This document shows, one piece after another, positions 16,224 to 25,193 of a stretch of 64,000 nucleotides of DNA (positions are counted from its first letter, which is position 1; every line of letters begins with the position of its first letter). The notes under the pieces are model-generated. The model saw only the letters and a program-made list of their open reading frames with translations, did not search any database and was not told where the DNA came from. This DNA comes from Actinoplanes sp. M2I2 (GTDB lineage Bacteria > Actinomycetota > Actinomycetes > Mycobacteriales > Micromonosporaceae). Both the position numbers and the translations under genes were made by a program. The stretch spans positions 1 through 64,000 of the forward strand of contig NZ_JALPVJ010000028.1 in NCBI RefSeq assembly GCF_023544445.1, in the 5' to 3' direction.

Positions 16224-16251
16224 CCCAGGCGCGGCCGTGCGGCATTTCGGA

Positions 16252-18153
16252 TCAGAGCCGCTCCGCGTCCCGGGGGTGCTGGAACGCGGAGCGGCTGTAA
16301 TAGCGGACGACGTTGCCGTCGCGTTCGACCTCGCCCCGGTAGTGCTTGAGGAAGTCCCACAGCAGCGGGATCTCCTCGGGCATGGTGTTGTGCGAGCGGT
16401 AGAGGTTCTTGGACAGCTTCAGGACGTGGATCGCGGTGTCGTCGTCGTGCCAGGTCCAGGTCTGGAAGCGGTCCTGCCAGCCGTGGCGTCTCCCGGCGAC
16501 GGTGTCCACGTCGGCGAGGGTGAGCCCGTTGGTGCCCAGGTGGTACCGCGCCCAGCTGTCGAGCGAGTTCTGCGTGTCGTCCCAGAGGTCACCGGCGAGG
16601 AAGCCGAGGTCGCCGTACCCGTAGATCTGATAGTTGGGGATCGGCCGGCCGCTGGCTGGAACCTGGACGCCGTCGATGCCGACCGTGCCGGCGGCGTCCG
16701 GGGCGGTGGTGAACGAGGTCGAGGCGACCGCGGCGAAGTACTCCGGGTAGGCGATGGCGAAGTTCTGGGTCACCGCGCTGCCGGCGGACTGACCGGTGGA
16801 GTAGAACCTCGTCGGGTCGACCCCGAACTCGTCGGTGATCAGGTCGCGCAGCTGCCGGTAGAAGGTGTGCGAGTCGCGGTGGCTGACCGACACGGAGCTG
16901 GCGCTGTACTGCTCGCCGATGATGACCAGGACGCACCCTTCGCGTTCGGCGACCTTCCACCACTGGGCGGCATCGAGGAACACCTTGGCGGTCTGGGTGT
17001 TGCCGGGCCAGACGAACACGACCGGCGCCCGGTCACGCCACAGCCGGCGGGCGGAGCGGGGAACATGGACGAGGTATTCGCGGAGGAAGCCCTCGACCAT
17101 CATGGTGCGCACCTGGACGCCCAGCTTCGCGTAGTCGGCGCGTTCGAAGAGCTGGTTGCCGTAGGCGAAGAAGTTCTCGTACCGGGTGTACTGGGTCAGG
17201 AAGTCCACGATGCGGTGCGTGCTCGCCGGGCGGTGCTGCACGGCCACCTGGGAGATCGGCCCGGCGTAGGACGTCATCCACCGCCGGGAGCCGTGGCGTT
17301 GCGGGTACACCGCACCGAGGGTCCGGTCCGGCCGGGCGCGGCGTCCGGTGTCGTTGGCCCGTCTCCAGTACGACAGGCTCGCGTCGATCGAGGTCCGGTC
17401 GGGGCGGATGTACCAAGTGGGCAGGACCGTCTCGTCGTACCGGATCAGGTCGAAGCCGTCAGGGAACTCGACCGGGGTGTAGCTGCCCTCGGTCTCGCCA
17501 CCGAACTCACGGCCGGCGTACGAGTTCAGGTACGCCGCGTCGAGTCCGGACGAGTCGACGTACACCTGGCTGATGACCCGCAAGGGGTGCGCAACCGCCC
17601 AGGCCTCCAAGGGTGCGGCGCCGGAACCGTAGCCGACGAGGTAATGCAGACCGAAGATGGAGAAATAGCGGTTGTTCTGGAAGAACACCGTCGCGGCTTC
17701 GACGTAGGCGGCCTCCTGCGTGGCGGTGCCCCAGCCGTCCGGGCCGGGCTCCAGGACGAAGAGGCCCTCCTCGCGCCGGTCGGCGATTTCGGCCCAGGCT
17801 GCTCGCCGGAGGAACTCGCCCGTCTCGACGCCGTCGGGAACGGCGATCACCGTGTAGTAGGAGCGGATGGGTGTCTCGGGGGAGATGTACACCTTCGCCG
17901 TACGGGTCGTGCCCGCCACGTCGAAGGACTTCGTCCAGTAGCCGGTCATCTCCCGGGGTAGCTTGCTGGCGCGGGAGTAGTCGTACTCCGGGAACGGACG
18001 GCCGTCCAGCGGTAGCGGCTCACCGAGGTCACCCGGGATCCGCCCGGCCGGGTGCGCGGCGGCCGGCCGGGCGGTGCCCTGGCCCGCCAGAGTCGCGGTC
18101 ACCGCGATGGCGGCGGTTCCCTGGAGCAGGCAGCGCCGATCGATCGTGCTCAT
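16252..18153 (-). CDS. Exported alpha/beta-hydrolase esterase (poly(3-hydroxybutyrate)-depolymerase-like C-terminus)
   Basis: The 633-residue protein begins with a twin-arginine-type signal (DRRCLLQGTAAIAVTATLAG) and is probably exported folded. The C-terminal half is an esterase domain with nucleophile Ser456 in STGQSAGSAVT and a likely His near HGWQDRF. The first 300 residues have no family that I recognise. It follows the PQQ dehydrogenase gene by 93 bases on the same strand. A feruloyl or chlorogenate esterase role would suit the nearby quinate genes, but nothing in the sequence fixes the substrate. Confidence 0.75.
   Translation of the reverse strand: MSTIDRRCLLQGTAAIAVTATLAGQGTARPAAAHPAGRIPGDLGEPLPLDGRPFPEYDYSRASKLPREMTGYWTKSFDVAGTTRTAKVYISPETPIRSYYTVIAVPDGVETGEFLRRAAWAEIADRREEGLFVLEPGPDGWGTATQEAAYVEAATVFFQNNRYFSIFGLHYLVGYGSGAAPLEAWAVAHPLRVISQVYVDSSGLDAAYLNSYAGREFGGETEGSYTPVEFPDGFDLIRYDETVLPTWYIRPDRTSIDASLSYWRRANDTGRRARPDRTLGAVYPQRHGSRRWMTSYAGPISQVAVQHRPASTHRIVDFLTQYTRYENFFAYGNQLFERADYAKLGVQVRTMMVEGFLREYLVHVPRSARRLWRDRAPVVFVWPGNTQTAKVFLDAAQWWKVAEREGCVLVIIGEQYSASSVSVSHRDSHTFYRQLRDLITDEFGVDPTRFYSTGQSAGSAVTQNFAIAYPEYFAAVASTSFTTAPDAAGTVGIDGVQVPASGRPIPNYQIYGYGDLGFLAGDLWDDTQNSLDSWARYHLGTNGLTLADVDTVAGRRHGWQDRFQTWTWHDDDTAIHVLKLSKNLYRSHNTMPEEIPLLWDFLKHYRGEVERDGNVVRYYSRSAFQHPRDAERL
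16256..16296. terminator. Hairpin at convergent gene ends
   Basis: AGCCGCTCCGCGT (16256-16268) pairs perfectly with 16284-16296 across a 15-base loop. It lies inside the last codons of the esterase gene and 33 bases after the qsuD stop, so it could end the TRAP operon transcript. Confidence 0.5.
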
Positions 18154-18246
18154 GACGATGGTCCTCTCGCCGGTGATGGCCGTGTGAGGCTTGGGAGACC
18201 GGGGCCGGCGCGGCGGCGTTGCCGCGCCGGCCCCGGATGCCGGGTC

Positions 18247-20919
18247 CTACTTGCGGACCCGCACTGTCGCCGTCGACGTGAGCTGCTTCTGGTCCCCCTC
18301 GGACAAGAAGTTCGCCACCAGCGTCAGCGGCACCGCGTCACCTTCTGGCACGTTGTTGTCGAGGTCGGACTTGTCGAACGTCACGATCAAGGTGCGGCCG
18401 ATCGCCGTCGCGTGCCTGGCCTTGACGGGTGACTGCGACAGCGGCGTCCGCAGCTGGACGTCGCCGTCGAGCCGGTAGCCGGCCGGGAGGCGCAGCGCTG
18501 CCGTCACCACGCCGCGGACCGTGGTGAAGGTTCCGGTCCCGGAGCCGAGGTCGATGGTCGAGGGCACGAACCGCAACGCACCCGGCAGATCCTGCGGTAC
18601 CGCGTACACCTCGATCTTGCCGGTCGGCCGCGGGTCGGTGCAGTCGTTGAAGTAGTACTCACCGGCCCTGTCGAACGTGAACTCGGAGCGCTCCCCGGGG
18701 CTCAGCCGGGGATTGAAGAGTCCCTCGAAGAACTGGGTCGCGCAGTGCGGCCGCTGGTTCGGGAAGTTCGGGAAGGTCTCCGCTCCGGGGTTGAGGAAGG
18801 TCACGGTGGCCCCGACCGGCACCCGCAGGTGAGTCGGGTTCATGCCGGCCTGCGAGGTGCTGTCGCGTGCCGCGGCGGTGTCCGTCGTGCGGTCCTGGCG
18901 GCCCAGGTAGACGGTGTTGTTCACCGTCGCTCCCTCGACCGGGCCGCCTTGGACGGGCCGGCGGATCGTCAGCGGAGCGGTGTCCGGGCCCTCCTGGCTG
19001 CCCGATTCGGTGGTGTAGGTGCCGCCGAGCTTGAACGCCCACAGCGAGTCGCCCTGCGTGACCGACCCGCCGTACGGGTTCGTGGACCCCGCGGCGAGGA
19101 TGGCGACGTACTGCTCGCCGTCGACCGTGTAGGTGATCGGGGCGCCGGCGATGCCCGACCCGGTCTGGAACTGCCACAGGACGTCGCCGTCGCGGGCGTC
19201 CATCGCGAGCAGCCGGCCGTCGATCTGCCCGGCGAACAGCAGGTCGGTCGCGGTCGTCAGCGGACCCTGGCCGTGCGACATGTCCGTGCCGAGGTGGTTG
19301 CGCCACCGCACCTTGCCGGTCGAGGCGTCGTAGGCCAGGATGCCGCCGGTCTGGTACTGACCGATCGCCCGCTGGCCGTTGGCCGCGGCGCCGTTCCAGT
19401 GCGCCACCGGGTTGGCGCCGTAGGGGTAGTAAACCAGGTTCGTGCTGTGGCTGTAGGAGTTGTTCGACCAGTCACCACCGCCGTTCTGGCTGGTGGTCGA
19501 CAGGATCGGCAGGTCCCACTGCGGGTCGTACATGCAGCCGCGCCGGTGGTCCGAGGGTGCTCGCGGGTACGTCAGGAACGGCTGGTCCGCCTTGACGTAG
19601 CTGTCCGGATTGAAGACCAGGTTGCCGCGCGCGTCCGGTTGGTAGCCGTTGTAGTTCGGCACGGCGCGCCACGGGTCACCCGGGACGTTGCGCGGGTCCA
19701 GCTTCTGCCAGACGACGCATTCGGGCAGCAGGCGTTCTGTCGGGAAGGGCTGGGTCTCGGCGTTGTGCTGCCGTGAGTCCACGATCATCGGTTTGTCGAC
19801 GACCGGGAGCACGGGCTTGCCGTTGGTCCGGTCGAGTACGAACTGGTGCCCCGACTTGCTGCCGTAGAACACCACCTTGCGCTTCTGGCCCTGGATCCTG
19901 ATGTCGGCCAGGGTCGGCGGGTGGACGTTGTCCATGTCCCACACGTCGTGCCGGATCGACTGGTAGTGCCACTTGTAGGCGCCGGTCTTCATGTCGACCG
20001 CGACCATGGTGGTGGAGAACAGGTTGTCGCCCGGGCGCAGGGAGCCGTCCTGCGAACTGCGGCAGCTGCGCGGGTTGCCGAAGGTCATGTAGTAATAGCC
20101 GAGGTCGGGGTCGACCGAGCCGTGCATCCACGGTGTCGCGCCGCCCTCGAGGTTGCATTCGGTGCCGTCGGGCAGCACGGCTCCCCAGGTGGCGCCGGCG
20201 TCGACGGAGTTGCCGTTGACGTCGGTGTAGACGGTTCCACGTTCCGGTCCGCCGAAGACGTGCCACAGGTAGCCGCCGTCGCCGGCGCGGACCGCGACGA
20301 CCGCGGCGCGGTTGCCGTTGGCGGCGTGGGCGTAGACCACGCCGTCGTGGTAAACGGTCGCGACCCGGTCGAGGTTGCCCAGGTCGACGCCGGCCTGGAC
20401 CGCCGGTTGCACGACCCAGGCCTGCTCGCCGGTCTCCTGGTCGAGGGCGACGATGCGGTCACCGTCGGCGAGGGTGTAGACCTTGCCATCGCCGATGGAG
20501 ACACCGCGTCGGGTATCCGCCGTCGCGAAGCCCTCCGGCGCCCACTTCCACTTGGGCGCACCGGTCTTGCCGTCGACGGCGATCACTTCGCCGCCGGGGG
20601 TGTCGAGGTAGATGACGCCGTCGGCGACGATGGGCGTCGTCTGCTGGCCGACGTCGTCGCTGGCCGGCGCGACCGCCGAGAGGTGTGTGCGCCAGACCGG
20701 GCCGAGCTTGTCGAGGTTGCGCTGCGAGATCTGCTTCAGCCCCGAGTAGTGCTGGTTCGCGAGGTTGCCGCCGACGGTCGGCATGTCGGCGCCGGTCGGC
20801 TCCAGGCCTGGCAGTCCCAGTCGCTCGACGCCTTCTCCGGGGCCCTGCGCGACGGCGGCCGACGGCCCGATGGCGACAGCGACGGCGAACAGGATCGGTG
20901 CGAGTATGCGGGGTTTCAT
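18247..20919 (-). CDS. Exported PQQ-dependent dehydrogenase with C-terminal cupredoxin-like domain
   Basis: This 890-residue protein has a cleavable signal peptide (residues 1-25, ending AAVAQG). An eight-bladed quinoprotein propeller spans about 45-650, with family landmarks WDMDNVHPPTLAD, SKSGHQFVLDRTNGK, GGGDWSNNSYS and WQFQTGSGIAGAPITY. After it, about residues 690-770 resemble a cupredoxin: VGATVTFLNPG and GEYYFNDCTDPRP. The Cys of a type 1 copper site is present, but the usual following His and Met are not seen. Type II quinohaemoproteins carry cytochrome c in this place. The paired Cys of methanol dehydrogenase is absent. The substrate is probably an alcohol or sugar; no PQQ biosynthesis genes are in the window. 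The ATG follows GGGAAGG. Confidence 0.85.
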   Translation of the reverse strand: MKPRILAPILFAVAVAIGPSAAVAQGPGEGVERLGLPGLEPTGADMPTVGGNLANQHYSGLKQISQRNLDKLGPVWRTHLSAVAPASDDVGQQTTPIVADGVIYLDTPGGEVIAVDGKTGAPKWKWAPEGFATADTRRGVSIGDGKVYTLADGDRIVALDQETGEQAWVVQPAVQAGVDLGNLDRVATVYHDGVVYAHAANGNRAAVVAVRAGDGGYLWHVFGGPERGTVYTDVNGNSVDAGATWGAVLPDGTECNLEGGATPWMHGSVDPDLGYYYMTFGNPRSCRSSQDGSLRPGDNLFSTTMVAVDMKTGAYKWHYQSIRHDVWDMDNVHPPTLADIRIQGQKRKVVFYGSKSGHQFVLDRTNGKPVLPVVDKPMIVDSRQHNAETQPFPTERLLPECVVWQKLDPRNVPGDPWRAVPNYNGYQPDARGNLVFNPDSYVKADQPFLTYPRAPSDHRRGCMYDPQWDLPILSTTSQNGGGDWSNNSYSHSTNLVYYPYGANPVAHWNGAAANGQRAIGQYQTGGILAYDASTGKVRWRNHLGTDMSHGQGPLTTATDLLFAGQIDGRLLAMDARDGDVLWQFQTGSGIAGAPITYTVDGEQYVAILAAGSTNPYGGSVTQGDSLWAFKLGGTYTTESGSQEGPDTAPLTIRRPVQGGPVEGATVNNTVYLGRQDRTTDTAAARDSTSQAGMNPTHLRVPVGATVTFLNPGAETFPNFPNQRPHCATQFFEGLFNPRLSPGERSEFTFDRAGEYYFNDCTDPRPTGKIEVYAVPQDLPGALRFVPSTIDLGSGTGTFTTVRGVVTAALRLPAGYRLDGDVQLRTPLSQSPVKARHATAIGRTLIVTFDKSDLDNNVPEGDAVPLTLVANFLSEGDQKQLTSTATVRVRK

Positions 20920-20938
20920 CGATGTGCCTTCCCTGGTG

Positions 20939-22003
20939 CTACTTGCGCTTGGCCGGGGTGCAGAACGGTTCGAGGCCCATGGCGGACTTGATGCCGTGCT
21001 CGAGGTGCGCCTGGAACTGCGCTGCGCCGGGGAAGGTGGAGTTCTCCTGGAAGGCCGCCCCCTCGTGCCCGAGGGTGGTGACCCAGGACCGGCCGCCGTC
21101 GTAGTACTGGCACCAGGTGACCGGATGGAAGTCACCGTGTCCGGGGTGCGAGCCCTCTCCGCCGGCGCCGTCGGCCAGGGTTCGCTCGTCGACGGTGGCG
21201 AGGAAGTTCACATCGGTCGGGAACGGGACGAGGTTGTACCACTCGTCGGAGAATCTCCAGCGCCGCGGAAGACCCTTGGTTGAGACGTCCCGGTCGTTGA
21301 CGACCACGACGTCACCCGGCTGGCTGCGTCCGTGGTTGTAGTAGTTGGCGTTGCCGAGCAGGCCTTCGTACCAGTGCCAGCCGTACTCCGTGCCGAAGGC
21401 GTTGTGGACGCCGACGAAGCCGCCACCGCCCTGGATGTACTTGCGCAGTGACTCCCGGGCCCAGTCGAGGCGGGTGCCGCCGGTCGCGCCGCGGGCGTGG
21501 TTCCACAGGGTGTCCCGGGTGGGGCTCATGAAGATGACGGCCTTGTAGCTGGAGTTCAGCCGCTCCATCGCCTGGACGTCCTCGGTGACGTGCACCTCGA
21601 TGCCGTCGGCCTCGAGCATTCTGACCAGCCCGGCCTGCGCCACGTTGGAGCTGTCCAGGGGGCGGGGCCAGGCCGCCGGGTTGCTGTGGTCGCGCGTGAT
21701 CACGTACGGGCGGGGGAGTGTCACGCCTTGGACGCTCGCGTTGTCGGGATCCAGGACCCGGCCGAGGTTCGCGTGCCGCGGTCCCGCCGTACGGGAGTAC
21801 ACCAGCACCTTGTTGTCGCGCTCGGCACCCCAGTCGCTGTAGCAGTCCGGGTCCACTCCACGGCACACGCCGTACACCGGGTCGATGCGGTCCGGCCTTC
21901 CCTGATGCCCTTTCGTCGATCCCGTGATCGCGAGAGCCGAGGCGGGCGCGAGGATCGCGAGCGCCACGAGGGGCACCACCGTCTTGAGCCAATTGTTGTT
22001 CAC
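20939..22003 (-). CDS. Exported ThuA-like domain protein
   Basis: The 354-residue protein starts with a signal peptide (about 1-26, ending ALAIT) and contains a ThuA-like, glutamine-amidotransferase-fold domain with DNKVLVYSRTAGPRHAN, GGGGFVGVHNAFG and a final WVTTLGHEG. ThuA proteins are tied to sugar oxidation and utilisation. The start is GTG at 22003 with GGGAA ahead. It is the first gene of an operon with the PQQ dehydrogenase, 19 bases downstream, and the exported esterase. Shared export suggests one extracellular oxidation system. Confidence 0.8.
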   Translation of the reverse strand: MNNNWLKTVVPLVALAILAPASALAITGSTKGHQGRPDRIDPVYGVCRGVDPDCYSDWGAERDNKVLVYSRTAGPRHANLGRVLDPDNASVQGVTLPRPYVITRDHSNPAAWPRPLDSSNVAQAGLVRMLEADGIEVHVTEDVQAMERLNSSYKAVIFMSPTRDTLWNHARGATGGTRLDWARESLRKYIQGGGGFVGVHNAFGTEYGWHWYEGLLGNANYYNHGRSQPGDVVVVNDRDVSTKGLPRRWRFSDEWYNLVPFPTDVNFLATVDERTLADGAGGEGSHPGHGDFHPVTWCQYYDGGRSWVTTLGHEGAAFQENSTFPGAAQFQAHLEHGIKSAMGLEPFCTPAKRK

Positions 22004-22345
22004 GCTGGAAGTTCCCGTCTGGAGGTGGATTCCAGTTGCATGCGATCTCGTCCCCTCATCGATGCCGCACCTCGATCGATACAGGTGGTGACGGCCTCGT
22101 CGCGTCAGGCTGACTCAAGGTCCGCCTGGTGGTTTCGATGTACCGCTGGACAGACCATAGTGGCGAGTGGTTCGTATCACAAGGCATGGCGGGGACGCCT
22201 TTCGCATCGAAAGCATTCGCTACGTCGGCCTTGACGGCGTCCATCAGAGGTCGTGCCGTCGGTACTTCAGGCGCCGGGCTGCTCAGGCGCCGGGGCTGCT
22301 CTTTTCCGACAGCCCGGCGCCTTCGCGCGCGACTAGGGTGAGCTC
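22004..22345. promoter_or_regulatory. Divergent intergenic region with hairpin and leaderless promoter
   Basis: This stretch separates the ThuA operon from the adenylate cyclase gene and shows no convincing gene. A perfect 12-bp inverted repeat (22270-22281 with 22310-22321) encloses a second partial copy of its left arm. TAGGGT at 22334-22339 stands six bases before the cyclase GTG and is probably the -10 box of a leaderless transcript. Confidence 0.5.
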
Positions 22346-24460
22346 GTGCCGATGGACCCGGTGGCTGGCCGCGGCGGGGCGGCGCGGGTGGCGGTCTGGG
22401 TCGCCCACCTGAGTGCCCCGATGGCTGGACTCTGGCTGCTGGTCGCCCGGCCCGGCCTGGACGGCCATTGGCAGCACGAGCCCGCCCACTTCTGGCTGGT
22501 GCTGCTCGTGGCCCTGGTCAGCCTGGCCCTCGCGATCGTCGTCAACCAGGCCGCGCGGCGCCGGTCGGACACCCGGCTGCTGCTGGTGGCACTGTCCTTC
22601 CTGGTCGCGGCGGCCTTCCTGGGGCTCCACGCGGTGGCCACCCCGCAGGTGGTTCTCGACGCCCGCAACACCGGGTTCGTCTACGCCTCACCGGTCGGCC
22701 TGACCCTGGCCGCCGTGTTCGCCGCGGCCAGTGCTCTCGATCTTCCGGCCGCCGCCGAGCGGTGGCTGCTGCGCTGGTCGGGCCGGCTGCGCGCGGCCGT
22801 GCTGACCCTCGCCGCGGCCTGGGCCGTGGTGTCGCTGACCGGGCTGCCGCCGCTCGACCGGGTGCCCGGCGCCGGCGAGAGCACGCCGGCGATCCTGCTG
22901 GCGGCCGTCGGGGTGATCCTCTTCGGGTACGCGGCGGTGCGCTACTACCTGCTGCACCGGCGGCGGCGCGCGGTCATGTTGCTGTCGGTCGTGACCGCGT
23001 ACGTGCTCCTGGCCGAGGCCGCCGTCGCGATGGCCGCCGGCACGAGCTGGCACGCCTCGTGGTGGCTGTGGCACGCGCTGATGGCCGCCGGGTTCGGCTA
23101 TGTCGCGTACAGCGCCTGGGTGCAATATCGCAACGAGGGCGCGGCGGCGGGCCTGTTCGCGGCGGTCGGCCGGGACGAGACCGTGCGGCGGCTGCGGGCC
23201 GACTACGGCGCGGCGCTGGAGGGCCTGGTCGACGCCCTGCGCAGCGGGGAGCAGGGCGCGCTGACCGAGGGCCGGCTCGCGGCCACCACCGAACGGGTGG
23301 CCCGGCGCTTCGAGCTCACCGACGGGCAGGCGGCCGTGCTCGGCCGGGCCGCCGGCGCCCTGGCCGCCGAGCGTGATCAGATCCGCAAGCTGGACGCCCT
23401 GGTCGCGATCGGCCAGGACGCGCGCGTGATGGTCGCCGACTTCGAGTTGCTGCGCGGGGCTGTGCACCGGGTGGCGTCGGCCTTCGGCGGTTTCACCGTA
23501 CGGGTCGGTCTCGTCGAGCAGGAGCGGCTGGTGTTCCCGCCCGTGCTCGCCGCCGGCGCCGGCGCCGCGCCGGTCGAGGTCCACACCGTACGGATAGCGC
23601 AGGCCGCCCTCGCGCGGGCCCGGCCGGAGCAGCGCGACGGCGTGCTGTACCTGCCGTTCCTGGTCAAGGGGCACCCGGCCGGCGTGCTGATCGCCGCGCG
23701 CGGTGGCCCGATCGCCGAGCGCGACGCCGCCCTGCTGACCTCGCTGGCCGCCCAGATCGCGATCTCGCTCGAGAACGCCCGGCTCTACCGGCAGCTCGAC
23801 GTGCTGTTCCGGCAGTACATGTCGCCGGACGTCGTGACCGCGCTGGTCGCCGACCCCAGCCAGGCCGCCCTGGGCGGCGCCGTGATCGAGGTGACCTCGC
23901 TCTTCGCCGACCTGCGGGGCTTCACCACCTTCTCGGAGCGCTCGTCGCCCGGCCAGATCGTCGACATGCTCAACTGTTATTTCGACGTGGCCACCCGGGC
24001 GGTGCTCGGTGAGAACGGCACGGTCGTGCAGTTCGTCGGTGACGCGCTCATGGCCCTGTTCAACGCGCCCGCCCGGCAACCCGACCATGCCCTGCGCGCG
24101 GCCCGGGCGGCGCTCACCCTCCAGCACGAGGTCGACCGGATAGCCGCCGCCCGCCCGGACTGGCCACGCTTCCGGGTCGGCGTCAACACCGGCGAGGCGC
24201 TGGTCGGCAACATCGGCGGCGAGGCGCTGCGCAACTTCAACGCGATGGGTGACGCGGTCAACGTGGCCGCCCGCCTCGAGACGCAGGCCGCGCCGGGCCA
24301 GGTCGTGATCGGCGCGGCCACCAGGGACCGGATCGGCGACCGCGCGCTCGTCACCCCGCTGGGCGACCTGATGGTCAAGGGCCGGCTCCAGCCGGTGCCC
24401 GCCTTCGTGCTGCACGGCCTGCGAGGGGAGAGCCCGTGGCACCTGAGCCTGGTCTCCTGA
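22346..24460 (+). CDS. Membrane-bound class III adenylate/guanylate cyclase with GAF-like domain
   Basis: The 704-residue protein has about seven or eight hydrophobic segments in residues 15-255, a linker, a GAF-like sensor near 345-480 and a class III cyclase domain from about 510. The catalytic metal Asp residues are Asp522 (LFADLRGF) and Asp566 (VGDALMALF); Asn639 and Arg643 (GDAVNVAARLE) stabilise the transition state. It should make cAMP in response to a membrane or ligand signal. A GTG at 22346 lies six bases after TAGGGT, suggesting a leaderless start; ATG at 22352 is the alternative. The next gene is a CRP-family regulator overlapping by 25 bp. Confidence 0.9.
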   Translation: MPMDPVAGRGGAARVAVWVAHLSAPMAGLWLLVARPGLDGHWQHEPAHFWLVLLVALVSLALAIVVNQAARRRSDTRLLLVALSFLVAAAFLGLHAVATPQVVLDARNTGFVYASPVGLTLAAVFAAASALDLPAAAERWLLRWSGRLRAAVLTLAAAWAVVSLTGLPPLDRVPGAGESTPAILLAAVGVILFGYAAVRYYLLHRRRRAVMLLSVVTAYVLLAEAAVAMAAGTSWHASWWLWHALMAAGFGYVAYSAWVQYRNEGAAAGLFAAVGRDETVRRLRADYGAALEGLVDALRSGEQGALTEGRLAATTERVARRFELTDGQAAVLGRAAGALAAERDQIRKLDALVAIGQDARVMVADFELLRGAVHRVASAFGGFTVRVGLVEQERLVFPPVLAAGAGAAPVEVHTVRIAQAALARARPEQRDGVLYLPFLVKGHPAGVLIAARGGPIAERDAALLTSLAAQIAISLENARLYRQLDVLFRQYMSPDVVTALVADPSQAALGGAVIEVTSLFADLRGFTTFSERSSPGQIVDMLNCYFDVATRAVLGENGTVVQFVGDALMALFNAPARQPDHALRAARAALTLQHEVDRIAAARPDWPRFRVGVNTGEALVGNIGGEALRNFNAMGDAVNVAARLETQAAPGQVVIGAATRDRIGDRALVTPLGDLMVKGRLQPVPAFVLHGLRGESPWHLSLVS

Positions 24461-25128
24461 GCCGCACCGACCCCGGCGAGTTCGTCACGGTGCTGTCCGC
24501 CCAGGATCGCGACGACCTGTTCCACATCGGCCGGCGGCGGCGCTGGCCGGCCGGGGCGACGCTGTTCAGCGAGGGCGACCGGTCGACCACCGTGGTGCTC
24601 GTGATCAGCGGCCGGGCCAAGGTGTTCTCGCTGACCGCGCAGGGCGGTGAGGTGCTGCTGGCGATCCGGGGGCCGGGCGCCCTGGTGGGCGAGATGTCGG
24701 CCTTGGACGGCGCCCCGCGCTCGGCGTCCGTCGCCGCCCTGGAACCCCTCGAGGCGTACGTCGTCGGGGTGACCGCCTTCCTCGACTTCCTGCGGACGCA
24801 CCCGGACGCGGCCGTGCGGATCGTCCGGATGATCGTGTCGCGGTTGCGGGACGCCGATCGCAAGCGGGTCGAGTTCGGCACCTACGACGCACTGGGGCGG
24901 GTCGCGCTGCGCCTGGCCGAGATGGCGGAGCGCTTCGGGGCCGACGCCGAGCGCGGCGTGCGGATCACCCTGCCGTTCACCCAGGACGAGCTGGCCGCGT
25001 GGACCGGCTCGTCGCGCGAGTCGGTCACCAAGGCCCTGCGGACGCTGCGCCGTCAGGGCATCATCGAGACCGGCCGCCGGTCGGTGTCGGTGATCGACCT
25101 CGACCGGCTGCGCGACCGGGCGAGATAG
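24436..25128 (+). CDS. CRP/FNR-family transcriptional regulator
   Basis: The 230-residue protein has an N-terminal cyclic-nucleotide-binding jelly roll at about 20-135 (GATLFSEGDRSTTVVLVISG, GEMSALDGAPRSASVAAL) and a C-terminal winged helix with FTQDELAAWTGSSRESVTKAL. The sequence GEMSALDGAPRSAS at the phosphate cassette agrees with cAMP binding. Its GTG start lies inside the 3' end of the cyclase gene after GAGGGGAGAG, so receptor and cyclase are co-translated. It presumably reads the cAMP made by its partner. Confidence 0.9.
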   Translation: MAPEPGLLSRTDPGEFVTVLSAQDRDDLFHIGRRRRWPAGATLFSEGDRSTTVVLVISGRAKVFSLTAQGGEVLLAIRGPGALVGEMSALDGAPRSASVAALEPLEAYVVGVTAFLDFLRTHPDAAVRIVRMIVSRLRDADRKRVEFGTYDALGRVALRLAEMAERFGADAERGVRITLPFTQDELAAWTGSSRESVTKALRTLRRQGIIETGRRSVSVIDLDRLRDRAR

Positions 25129-25133
25129 ACGCG

Positions 25134-25170
25134 CAGCGAGGTGCGACGCCGACGGCGCCGCACCCCGCTG
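25134..25170. terminator. Hairpin between convergent CRP and RTX genes
   Basis: GGTGCGACGCC (25140-25150) pairs with 25154-25164 across a GAC loop with one mismatch. After a one-base bulge on each side, CAGCG/CGCTG extends the stem. It stands a few bases after the CRP-family stop. Confidence 0.55.
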
Positions 25171-25193
25171 TGCCCGGATCGCCGGGCTGGAGA

